Origin: Leptolyngbyaceae cyanobacterium JSC-12
GTDB taxonomy: Bacteria; Cyanobacteriota; Cyanobacteriia; Leptolyngbyales; Leptolyngbyaceae
Direction: 5' to 3'
Assembly: GCA_000309945.1 (NCBI GenBank)
Contig: CM001633.1
Span: 704,723-768,722 of the forward strand
DNA: 64,000 bases
Positions within the stretch are counted from its first letter, which is position 1, and each line of letters begins with the position of its first letter. The notes under the pieces are model-generated. The model ran no database searches. It had not been told where the DNA came from and saw only the letters and a list, made by a program, of their open reading frames with translations. The position numbers and the translations under genes were made by a program. Below are positions 10,001 through 16,362 of the stretch, one piece after another.

Positions 10001-13000
10001 GTTATCAGGTTGAGCTTCGACAAAAACTGCTTGAAACCAGTAAAGTCCGAGAGCAGTTGTTGAACCCAGGAGCTACTGTTTCTGAAAAGCAACTCCGGCA
10101 ACTGCAAGATTTACAAGAGACTTTAGAAGGGAGTAGAGCTTCAACTTTACGTTTGCTAGACACAGACTTCACCCGCAAAGCGTTGGGCGATCGCCAGCAA
10201 TTTGAAGGGACAGTAGGTATCGCAATAGGTTCTTTTGCACTTGATGCGACAGAAGCGGTATTGGGACAAAGGTACAACGCATTAGGTTCAACCCGAAATA
10301 CTTTAGCTGTCGTTGAAAACCAATTTCGTTTAGTAGAGATGGCACTTAACAGGTCTTCTAAAACAAGTGCAGTTCCAGCTGAACTACAGCAAACGTTAAC
10401 TAACACCTATGAGTTGACTCGTGCATTAGGTTATAGAACAAATGAAGATCAGGTAAACCAGCAATTCCAGACAGCTCTTGAAGCTGCAGAGCGTAAAACA
10501 TTAACTCGTCAACAACTTGCAGATCTGAGGGTCCAAACGTTAAGTGCTTTAGCAAACATTCCGGCTGAAAGAGTACAGCAAACATCTCCAAATGACCTCG
10601 ACAAGTTATTAAACTTGTCGTCCGGGTCTATCCGTCGAGGTGGTGCCCCCGCTGGCTCTGCCGCTTTAACTGCAGATTCTAACTTTTATGATGTACTTGA
10701 TGTTCAGTCACTACAAGCGAGACTCACTAATGAAGGCAGTGGTTTAATACCTGAGTCTGAACGTTTCAAGACAGGAATGCAGGTACCAGCAGTTGGTAGG
10801 TTGCTAGCCATGTTAGGTGACTTTGATGGAGATGCTTATCAGTTTTTATTAACTGGAGTAGGTGACCATGCATCTCAACTTTCTCATTTACAGAGAGCAA
10901 CTCTGCAATTAGGTCAAAAGTTGGGATTTCTCGATAGACAAATTAATCAGACCAATACTCAAGAGTTGCAGCAAGAGCGTCAAGCGGTTCAACAGCAGTT
11001 TAACGAAGTTAGTCAACAACTTTCTGAACAAGTACAGAAGGTATCTCAGTTTTCTAGCAATATAGACCGCACTCAAAACAGAGCGTTAAAAGATGTCCGT
11101 AAATGGGTTGGATCTTATCTAGCTTTACCTGACTTTATCACTGATGAACAGAGTTCTCTCTCAACTGGAACTCTGATGAGCATGGTTCAGCAAATGAGTG
11201 GAACTATGCCACAAATTGAAGATGCTGCACATCATATTAAATATGCGGAAGAACATCTCAGTTTATTAACTAGTGCTTTTGGTTCGTCAGACTCTCTTAC
11301 GTCTGACCAGTCGGACCCGTCTAATCCTCAAACTCGAAGTAAAATAAACCAACTTCTCCAACAGAATAACTCTCTTTCAGCATCAATGGTCGAGGGAGTT
11401 CTTCGTTACGCTAACCAACAAGAGTCTTTCACTTCAGAAGCATTTGAGTCATCAGCTCGTACTTATCTTGCTCTCCAATCAAATTTGTCTATGACTTTTG
11501 AGCAAGTTAATAAATCGATGAAGAAAGCTTCTGGTCTTATTCTCAACCCATTCGATTTTGAAGGATTGCAAGGTGTTATAGGTCAGGCGGGGACTGAACT
11601 AATCGGAAAGACGTACAACGTTTTAGTTCCGTTGCTTGACCAAACAATGTTGGACCAGGCGCTTGTAACTAGTTTGCAAACTACAGGACAGTCTTCGTTT
11701 AGGTCTGTTATTGACCAAAACTTACAGGCGATGGCTCAAGAATCAACAATTGAAGAAGCAACAGAAATCAATAAACTACGACGCAAGCTACTGACAGAAG
11801 ACCATCAAGGTTTGCAGCAGCAACTTTCAGCTAGATTTAGTGCCGTAACAGGTACTCTTGCTTCTCTCCAACAAATAATTCGAGATGCTCTGAAAGAAAA
11901 ATCAGATAAAGGAATTATTAATGTTTTGCGAGAGGCATCCTACGAGGGTAAACCTCTAGCAGAAGCATTAGAAACTGTTGAAGCTGACTCCCCATTAGAG
12001 GCGGATAAAAGAAGAAGTCAGATTCTTAAACAGGCAGTAATGACTCGTATTGGTCCAAACTTGGGAATTGGTTCTGATTCTCAGGACTATGGTATTACTG
12101 GATTTGGAGCTTTATTAAAGCTTTCTGAATTTGCTATGACAGATTCAGATGAGCAGCTGTATGAAAAATTTGTAACAGAACCCGGTCTTGAAGATACATA
12201 TCGTCAGCAAATTAAAGAAGGCAAAGTAAGTAGCGTTAGTGAATTTGCTGCCTCCCAAGTTTTATCTTTAGTAGAAAGAGCACAGGCTTCGTTTATTTCA
12301 GGGACCTTTTCTTCGTCTACACAAGAGACATTAATAAATCAATTTAGACAGTTTCATAACGATGCTGACCAGTCAAAACTTTCTCCGGTGAACCATCAGA
12401 TTTATCAAGTAATCGATGAGTACGAGCAGCAACGACAACAGCTTAGTGACAATTCTGAACTCACTAGACTTAATAACCGTCTATTGCAAGATACAACCCT
12501 AATTCAAATCCAACATCGTAATAAAGAGCAGCAAGTACTTTCTACGAATCAGTTACAGAACCTCCGAGAATTTTATCTAGAGTCTCAGAAAGTCAGATTT
12601 GATGACGGAGACGTTTACTCTAGAATGCTTGGTGCAAACGTTGATACCTACAATTCCTTTTTGAGAATGCTTCAAAGAGGACAACAACCTACTGCTCAAG
12701 ATGCCCTTTATCTTGCAGAGTATAAAATTAATGCTTTGTCAAACATCTATGATGACGAAGCTAATTTAGCGCCTGCTGATCAGATGAGAGTGGCAAGGTT
12801 GATGGGGCTTCGGGCTGGCAGCGGGTTTATATCAGACAGAGAGCAAGCATATCTCGCACAAGCTCTTACCAGAACTTCAAAAGGTGGAGTGAGTGGCTTA
12901 CAGTCGCTCCAGTCTAGTACAGCTGCAATGACCCAAGGAGTTTTTCCATTAATTGATGAGTTAGAAAAAGAATTCGAATCACCTACACAAGACCGAGCTG

Positions 13001-13938
13001 ATGTTTTACGACAGCAACTAGCCGGACTTTATGAGTATGGAGTTAATGTTGACAAGTTACAAGAAGTTGGGGTTATTAAAACTCCCCACTCTGTAGAACA
13101 GACACAAAGACTAGCTCAATCTGCTAGTGAACAACTTAATAAACTAATCTCTCCAGTCGAGGAGCTGGGAGAACGTCCCATAGCTCATTCAATCTTGCAA
13201 CCGGACTCAAGGTTAGAAGCATTAGGGTTATTTGTCGCTCCAGCTTTATTAGCCTTAGCAGGTTCCGATGTCAAATTAGATGATCGGGTTGGAATGTTCA
13301 CCCTAGACGTTTTGCAAGCAACAGCAACTCTAACTAGTAGGTCTGATACTTTAACAGCACAGTTAGCAGGTGGTTCTGCATCGTCAAAGGCTGCATTTAA
13401 TTTTTCTGCAGGACGAGTTCGACAATCTTTAGAGACTGAAGGGTTAGCCGTAGGTGCTGTGCAAGGGCTAATACAAGAGGGTGTTTTTCAAGGTATTAGT
13501 CGAGCTGCCTATTCAACAATTGACCATTTTGCAAACAAATTACCTGGGGGTAAAACAAAAGCAGGTAATGCTATAGCGACTGTAGCGGCTGAAGCTTTGT
13601 CAACAGTTTTATCTTTAGGAATCTCTCGCGCCGTAACAAAACAGCAAACTCGTGGAGAAGAATTTGTCCCAGATCGTATTGGAGATATTCTGAAAAATGT
13701 TACGGAGCAGATCTGGCAAATGGTAGAACAGGCACAGTTAGCAATGTCAGATCCAAATTATGAAGTGTTAGATACTACAGAAAACCAAAGTATGAACTTT
13801 GAAGTTAGTGCTGTTCCTTCCCAGTTTGAACAAGACATTCAATCCGGTTTAATTGTTTTAGATGAAGAAGGTAACCAAATTGCTACTGAGTTTGAGTCTA
13901 GCTCTTCTGAACAAGTTCAACTAGCTGGAAGTTTCTAA
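4003..13938 (+). CDS. Giant protein (3311 aa): PLD domain plus RNA-polymerase-like DFDGD motif
   Basis: Residues about 130-480 hold a phospholipase-D-superfamily domain with two HKD-like motifs: FHPKVGYVGD (H211, K213) with LGTQN (N232), and HDKTVAIFGE (H417, K419) with GSAN (N439). Residues 1247-1261 read KFQAFNKRHQAGISV, resembling the RHGNKG region of RNA polymerase beta. Residues 2273-2277 are DFDGD inside RLLAMLGDFDGDAYQFLL, the pattern of the catalytic metal-binding loop of beta-prime and of single-chain two-barrel phage polymerases. RRAPLLFP lies at about 1985-1992. The rest is Gln/Ser/Leu-rich helix and coiled coil, with a mildly hydrophobic Ala/Leu stretch near 3070-3090 and an acidic C-terminus. 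Its size, position beside virion genes and PLD head shared with the giant at 50742 suggest an ejected virion protein. PLD fold is likely; polymerase activity is inference. Confidence 0.9.
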   Translation: MNEDLDIELEKEEESSVRPTDESAIETESPASRFVNDFEDTLKTGDPFRLVQRVARTSTEVLADAKPDSRSGLFPLSQSANQAMQSMGERVVQSALSTEQPSRLRISGTQTSRLQGFTSRALASDYQSLLERPGEFKATFFQFQQESVVSSLLKRTDPTTLITQRAAFTSPRADQTTAEILLGNELTYAAGAALRLPTHNVLGVQSYASFHPKVGYVGDSQKGFTAFLGTQNITPALQGNNSLETLMTFTTPGTRAVTTSPTSFVEQSIAQEIYQLTNSISDLANQEGVYRPGQLRRYLTQNQVQRNFLYVEQEIHQRITQALTAAAFNAASKKDKVVISMGEISLLLKQSKNSTSLLQAIAQLARENRLNIITDSKRVNNFFDELRSNPVLSHNRALVDLLLQTGSLKVATTGYQHDKTVAIFGESNQLRFFNVGSANFSADSMTAVKDLGANREYFDSALAILKQQPNSFDNNAPLNLDVNLMLGSGPYADNLRAAPAAEAYLKHLAPQLYNHYSNLSAGWLQSRTIYHTGYLAERRADPTKVEQLRQGLEVLSQELGGLLEVTGRYSTDQGKATQVGLTVRVKALGSSSVQTTLKLSVDRYGNVILPETNKVIPGSVFVNKTSQVRRVVGRDVAPGASAQLTGVETAVGLIGTISRELSYQAKFGIVDTLFERMGTTQFQTLKSASRTLLAKSIQASNEVFKGNPQLNLVSLLSALNTDELDAQFGPTLLNAQQFLATGDSSLQLTDKEKQQRFKALQSVFSEFSEPSNWYSDNVDDVAARRLLQTLSTDTKGLLTDLKLALVLSTEEGRRQYQAIQNTQARRLVQDLTAPFLAAHELGYSAMQGQARLPIYAESEIYDTSTAYGKVLNSGFLNPALVKPGTKVGQPGQYFRPVGATSHAKKLSLPGFGNIRQLNIIDADISTGAAVTYDIKRLFSSTSGLARIEKEQYIQQMHQVFNNLGIEAPVIETDEVQYLLPFTKAEQIPQRLKNVVGSRPALDVNPELVRKLRSLQQVKLGASSLLAGRLREVLPQTQFEELAAKATQDFASVQEYFRSSELDPLNTQRGFIGPRSMKRVAIVGGVSLIGDSSYLNSGYELYAGDMQRMTVKVSSRQVTNQLQTQALLSKYLAPGTTIFSAPVTLADNESSSLLAALQQSLESTGQAVTVTTLQRALETYENGKFKNVLVKRDGSRYRLYYQEGLYSPTKDGYERIGSFDKDGLITVRGVGTQQDTLWGSRHQPITLKFQAFNKRHQAGISVITSAPSIQVSDSGTMIVSTDVLTVWEPGTGSRPTGAGLVKGPFSVIKPEIFKDIDKLVSQRTSLKPQALANESLYGLFGHGHFKGFNYETGLYLLSQQDTREAVAQLSGQQVAQSLSLLFLGDEQIRAALQTQLKSSGLDLAADAISHVKATDFAQLKNGKPSTALGRVALGLTSLSDLPTAAQDASIGSLASVKQTVLRALQNDSQAIQVLETQTRKLINTVINSPESAIQFSSGEVVLNESNLVARGAGLLAHLSFVGQQLFNPAITPGRSVNKLYERDLSDAQKYITDVAYRNVVDTVAATAGMSLPAPSPKNRQDIQRKLSLLQAMIQNDVVIEDIKDITVSRSLVPTGMKDEAAMEYQYLLGMSSSYLKAFTKVGGGSQASQELQSAFARLLGSFRVDLPSANAQLGYRLALPGEDSQAFFSTLAQDTQSLLLSYTELGEKLNLVQSSIEEVTTAKGSTALRRLQRFQRLATGMTADGTSQLEARAIAANKLFNLSYFSDQKPEDSKAAKLQVSHLRKTLSIQNTFAPGESALSITTQVVRRAYQSYQEDRFFRKQNGQIQTSFQSFVSEGSGGRVAQALEEKYGLITELAQDSFRIPGVPLTDDTAILDTRIAQRIQRINERSLNSIQNAYDTSIYKEFVQGALNLESKLQVQAANDRSNQVSRVLQEIQNTKQVILPQFTAEAITEGENVGRYRLKMLDPGEYDPTVGVMMGTDILRRAPLLFPQYTDEALRYQVELRQKLLETSKVREQLLNPGATVSEKQLRQLQDLQETLEGSRASTLRLLDTDFTRKALGDRQQFEGTVGIAIGSFALDATEAVLGQRYNALGSTRNTLAVVENQFRLVEMALNRSSKTSAVPAELQQTLTNTYELTRALGYRTNEDQVNQQFQTALEAAERKTLTRQQLADLRVQTLSALANIPAERVQQTSPNDLDKLLNLSSGSIRRGGAPAGSAALTADSNFYDVLDVQSLQARLTNEGSGLIPESERFKTGMQVPAVGRLLAMLGDFDGDAYQFLLTGVGDHASQLSHLQRATLQLGQKLGFLDRQINQTNTQELQQERQAVQQQFNEVSQQLSEQVQKVSQFSSNIDRTQNRALKDVRKWVGSYLALPDFITDEQSSLSTGTLMSMVQQMSGTMPQIEDAAHHIKYAEEHLSLLTSAFGSSDSLTSDQSDPSNPQTRSKINQLLQQNNSLSASMVEGVLRYANQQESFTSEAFESSARTYLALQSNLSMTFEQVNKSMKKASGLILNPFDFEGLQGVIGQAGTELIGKTYNVLVPLLDQTMLDQALVTSLQTTGQSSFRSVIDQNLQAMAQESTIEEATEINKLRRKLLTEDHQGLQQQLSARFSAVTGTLASLQQIIRDALKEKSDKGIINVLREASYEGKPLAEALETVEADSPLEADKRRSQILKQAVMTRIGPNLGIGSDSQDYGITGFGALLKLSEFAMTDSDEQLYEKFVTEPGLEDTYRQQIKEGKVSSVSEFAASQVLSLVERAQASFISGTFSSSTQETLINQFRQFHNDADQSKLSPVNHQIYQVIDEYEQQRQQLSDNSELTRLNNRLLQDTTLIQIQHRNKEQQVLSTNQLQNLREFYLESQKVRFDDGDVYSRMLGANVDTYNSFLRMLQRGQQPTAQDALYLAEYKINALSNIYDDEANLAPADQMRVARLMGLRAGSGFISDREQAYLAQALTRTSKGGVSGLQSLQSSTAAMTQGVFPLIDELEKEFESPTQDRADVLRQQLAGLYEYGVNVDKLQEVGVIKTPHSVEQTQRLAQSASEQLNKLISPVEELGERPIAHSILQPDSRLEALGLFVAPALLALAGSDVKLDDRVGMFTLDVLQATATLTSRSDTLTAQLAGGSASSKAAFNFSAGRVRQSLETEGLAVGAVQGLIQEGVFQGISRAAYSTIDHFANKLPGGKTKAGNAIATVAAEALSTVLSLGISRAVTKQQTRGEEFVPDRIGDILKNVTEQIWQMVEQAQLAMSDPNYEVLDTTENQSMNFEVSAVPSQFEQDIQSGLIVLDEEGNQIATEFESSSSEQVQLAGSF

Positions 13939-14013
13939 GGTTTTCTTATTAATAGTTGGACACCGTAATGCTCTAGTTTTCAGTAAGTATGTTAGTAGAT
14001 TTTAGCTTCACAT

Positions 14014-14562
14014 ATGTCGAAATCTTCTACTGACAAATTATATCCAAAAGTTTTGCTGCACCACTTATGTGCAATTTCACCGTATGGTGATCCTTTCGAT
14101 TTAGAGCGATTTTTGCCCCATCTTAATGAGGCTATGAACGAGTTTGGTATTAACACGCGGTTAAGACAATCTCACTTTTTGGCACAGATAGCTTACGAAA
14201 GTGAAGACTTTGCAAAAACCGAAGGGGGTGATTTTTACTCAGAAGAAGATCTAGGTAATGTTTACCCAGGAGATGAAGAAATATTTGCTCCAAGGGGTTT
14301 AATAAAATTTTCTGGACGCACCGCCTATGAAGAATTATCTGAAGTTCTGGATGAAAATTTATTAGTTCACCCGCAACGGTTAGCTGATGAAGATGTTGCT
14401 TCTAGAAGTGCCGGGTGGTTTTGGCAAAGAGAAGAGCTAAATTATTCAGCTGATTCCAATGACTTTGACGGTATTGTAAAAACCCTTAATCACTTAGATG
14501 GGGGTTATGGAGAAAGACGGAAAAAGTTAAACGAAGCAAAGAAAGTTTTTAACATTCAGTGA
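14014..14562 (+). CDS. GH19-type endolysin (peptidoglycan muramidase/chitinase family)
   Basis: Cleaves the glycan strands of peptidoglycan to release progeny. At 182 aa it matches a lone GH19 catalytic domain. Seen: RLRQSHFLAQIAYESEDF (residues 49-66) with E62 at the first catalytic position, E70 in AKTEGGDFYS at the second, the substrate-cleft motif RGLIKFSGRTAY (94-105), SAGWFW, and a C-terminal LNHLDGGYGERRKKL that matches the phage-lysin ending. There is no signal peptide, so export would need a holin, for which the next gene is the candidate. It follows the giant gene by 75 bases. Confidence 0.85.
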   Translation: MSKSSTDKLYPKVLLHHLCAISPYGDPFDLERFLPHLNEAMNEFGINTRLRQSHFLAQIAYESEDFAKTEGGDFYSEEDLGNVYPGDEEIFAPRGLIKFSGRTAYEELSEVLDENLLVHPQRLADEDVASRSAGWFWQREELNYSADSNDFDGIVKTLNHLDGGYGERRKKLNEAKKVFNIQ

Positions 14563-14586
14563 ACTTAAGCTATAACCCGGTTTAAG

Positions 14587-14598
14587 TTGAGCACTCAA
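14587..14598. promoter_or_regulatory. Intergenic dyad TTGAGCACTCAA
   Basis: A perfect TTGAG/CTCAA dyad with a 2-base centre, 59 bases before the ATG of the holin candidate. The core TGAGCACTCAA recurs at 15130-15140 before the next gene, and related forms lie before 18592, 27452 and 47336. It may be a late-promoter or regulator-binding element; no convincing -10 box is seen at a fixed distance. Confidence 0.35.
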
Positions 14599-14645
14599 TC
14601 AGCTACTTCTACCTATAACTTGGCTATGTAGCGCTACTTAGTTTA

Positions 14646-15041
14646 ATGAGTATTCCAGAGAAATTATTTGTTGGTTCGATTGTAGTGGGTTGGGCAGCAG
14701 AGCTTGTTAACCTGTCTTTATCTCACTTTAAGTACAAAAAATTCTTGCCTTACCTGCACAAAATTTTTGTACTAATTGATCCGATTATCAAATCGAATCT
14801 TCCTCATATGTCTTCTAATGACGTGTACAGTTTAGTAGAAAAGGCTGCGATTGCAGTTGCAGACGAAACTTTGTCTCCCAAAGAAATCTCAGAGTTGGTT
14901 TCTACCGTTCTAAAAACTTTCAAGGTTGACTTAGCTGCTAACTCTAACGTTGTAACTCAGACAGACAAACCAATCTCAACACAAATTGATGAAGCAATAG
15001 ACAGATATAAGAACTCTGCAAAAGAGTTATTTAGCTCTTAA
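14646..15041 (+). CDS. Putative holin, 131 aa
   Basis: One hydrophobic segment lies at residues 7-25 (LFVGSIVVGWAAELVNLSL), followed by a basic stretch and a soluble helical domain with AVADETLSPKEISELVSTVL. A single N-terminal membrane segment with a charged helical tail is the layout of long-tailed holins, and it directly follows the endolysin and precedes a strong terminator, so a lysis cassette is a sensible reading. Family membership is not proven by any motif; it could equally be a small membrane-anchored virion or unknown protein. Confidence 0.55.
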   Translation: MSIPEKLFVGSIVVGWAAELVNLSLSHFKYKKFLPYLHKIFVLIDPIIKSNLPHMSSNDVYSLVEKAAIAVADETLSPKEISELVSTVLKTFKVDLAANSNVVTQTDKPISTQIDEAIDRYKNSAKELFSS

Positions 15042-15083
15042 AAAAGTCAAGTTGAACTCTACACATAGCAAAGGTTGAATTAG

Positions 15084-15108
15084 AACCGGGGTCTGTTCCC
15101 CGGTTTTT
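15084..15108 (+). terminator. Rho-independent terminator after the lysis genes
   Basis: Perfect 8-bp stem AACCGGGG / CCCCGGTT with a 6-base loop, followed by a T run. It closes the transcript from the giant gene and lysis cassette 43 bases after the holin candidate ends, and separates it from the head module. Confidence 0.85.
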
Positions 15109-15128
15109 CCGTAAATGCCCAGTTATAT

Positions 15129-15140
15129 GTGAGCACTCAA
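15129..15140. promoter_or_regulatory. Intergenic element GTGAGCACTCAA
   Basis: Shares 11 identical bases (TGAGCACTCAA) with the element at 14587 and lies 66 bases before the ATG at 15195, just after a terminator. A new transcript must begin hereabouts, so this is a candidate promoter or operator part. Evidence is recurrence and position only. Confidence 0.35.
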
Positions 15141-15194
15141 CAGCACTGCATTTGTGGAAGAGTAAAGACGTGAAATTTATGTCACTTTGTCCTA

Positions 15195-15971
15195 ATGAAT
15201 ACGTTTACACTGCCAGCCGATCGGCTACCATCAAAAGCCTTTTCGTTGAGTTTTAAGGAGCCAACGTTTAGAGATAGAAGAGAAGTCAGCGCTGCATATC
15301 CTACTAAAGAAACACGACCTGGTTATTCTTTAGATGAGTTGTTGTTTGCTACGTCCATTACTGCTGTAAATGGTATAGAACTTACTCAGTCTGCACCTCG
15401 TGATCCTATCGAGCTGTTGAAAGAAATGCCACAAGCCGATGAACAGTATGCGCTTATGGTCTTTTTATCAATGTTCACTTTAGATGAAGAGTTGGAAAAA
15501 AGCTCTCGTCAACTAGGAACTGCATTTAAGACCTTATTAGACGTGCAGCATACGATCAAAAAGGATCAGATGCCTCGTCAAAAGTTCAGTGTTACTTTTC
15601 GCAAACTAGTTTCTGGACAACGGATGGCACTGGAGCGGCATTATCCTGGACTTGACTCAAACTGTGGTTACTCGTTCGATGAGATGTTGTTAGCAGCATC
15701 AATAACTCATGTAGACGGACATCCGGTTGAACCTGTTAGCAATGCTCGTGACATTATTGGTCGTCTTGATGGCTGGAGTCATCTTGACGCACAGTTTGTG
15801 TCAAATGTATTTTTGAATGCTGTAACTATTGATAAGCAAGAAGCTCAAGATGCTAAAGACTTGGGAAAGTTACTACTTCAGGGTACCCAAGAGGAGCTTA
15901 TTGCCGTTGGTGCTCAAACCTCTGGCAAGCGCGGCAAAGCGTCCTCTCAAGAGTCTGTAACAGCGACTTAA
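15195..15971 (+). CDS. Tandem-repeat protein, possible tail-assembly chaperone (G-like), 258 aa
   Basis: The protein consists of two copies of one domain. Copy A is at about residues 17-115 (FSLSFKEPTFRDRR ... GYSLDELLFATSITAVNG ... YALMVFLSMFTLDEE) and copy B at about 133-235 (FSVTFRKLVSGQRM ... GYSFDEMLLAASITHVDG ... FVSNVFLNAVTIDK). The pattern of a beta start, conserved GYSxDExL and a final helix resembles contractile-phage tail-assembly chaperones and hub-assembly proteins. A lambda-type slippery heptamer GGGAAAG lies at 15863-15869 in the correct zero frame, and the -1 frame is open from there through the next gene, as expected for a G/GT pair. The last 30 residues are low-complexity. 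Its place before the portal rather than beside the tail tube is unusual, so the assignment is tentative. Confidence 0.65.
   Translation: MNTFTLPADRLPSKAFSLSFKEPTFRDRREVSAAYPTKETRPGYSLDELLFATSITAVNGIELTQSAPRDPIELLKEMPQADEQYALMVFLSMFTLDEELEKSSRQLGTAFKTLLDVQHTIKKDQMPRQKFSVTFRKLVSGQRMALERHYPGLDSNCGYSFDEMLLAASITHVDGHPVEPVSNARDIIGRLDGWSHLDAQFVSNVFLNAVTIDKQEAQDAKDLGKLLLQGTQEELIAVGAQTSGKRGKASSQESVTAT
15863..15869 (+). promoter_or_regulatory. Candidate -1 ribosomal frameshift site GGGAAAG
   Basis: Reads G GGA AAG in the frame of the 258-aa gene, identical to the lambda G/GT slippery heptamer. A slip here enters the frame of the 123-aa gene, which is open without stops from 15869 to its own stop at 16360, giving a fused product of about 388 residues. 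Confidence 0.45.
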
Positions 15972-15988
15972 TACCATTAACGTACTTT

Positions 15989-16360
15989 TTGACGCAACAG
16001 CTTGAGAAACACTCAATCTGGGAAAAATCCAGTTCCTATCTTGACAATGTTTTAACAGACCAAGATATTGCAAATCTTGTTTGGCAAAGGGATGATGCCG
16101 CCAAAAAACTTTCTCAAAAATTGGGTATAGACGTTTGGGTTTCTGTTAACCAATACGTGACGATCTCATGGGAAACCTGGCATGACCTGGACGATTTAAC
16201 AAAACGTGCAATCGGTCTTGAAATTGAAGCATTAGCACAGGACAAACAGAAAGCTGTGCGAGAGCAAGAAAGCAAATTGGAAAACTTAATAACTAAAGAT
16301 TCTTTAGCACTTAAGTTTCCAAATCAAACCAACAGCTCTATCGGTAGGTTCATGAGTTAA
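15989..16360 (+). CDS. Hypothetical protein, 123 aa (possible frameshift extension)
   Basis: Helical, charged protein (QDIANLVWQRDDAAKKLSQKL near 25-45; KQKAVREQESKLENLI near the C-terminus), not recognised. Its first usable start is a TTG at 15989 with no Shine-Dalgarno, which is weak for independent translation; the frame is open upstream back to the GGGAAAG site at 15863, so it may be made as the C-terminal part of a -1 frameshift product of the preceding gene. It ends 2 bases before the portal ATG. If it is a tail chaperone extension it should bind the tape measure; otherwise it may be a head or packaging accessory. Confidence 0.6.
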   Translation: MTQQLEKHSIWEKSSSYLDNVLTDQDIANLVWQRDDAAKKLSQKLGIDVWVSVNQYVTISWETWHDLDDLTKRAIGLEIEALAQDKQKAVREQESKLENLITKDSLALKFPNQTNSSIGRFMS

Positions 16361-16362
16361 TA

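Noticed and set aside
10005-10406. 133-codon open frame on the minus strand
   Set aside because: Lies wholly inside the giant gene, is Ser/Cys-rich shadow sequence, and has no ribosome-binding site.
10819-10833. Reading DFDGD as an EF-hand or dockerin calcium loop
   Set aside because: Those need DxDxDG with a conserved Gly at position 6 and a Glu at position 12; here Ala follows and the flanks are hydrophobic strands, fitting the polymerase-type loop better, though not proven.
14567-14586. Weak ACTTAA/TTTAAGT inverted repeat after the endolysin gene
   Set aside because: Short, AT-only stem without a T run; not enough to call a terminator.
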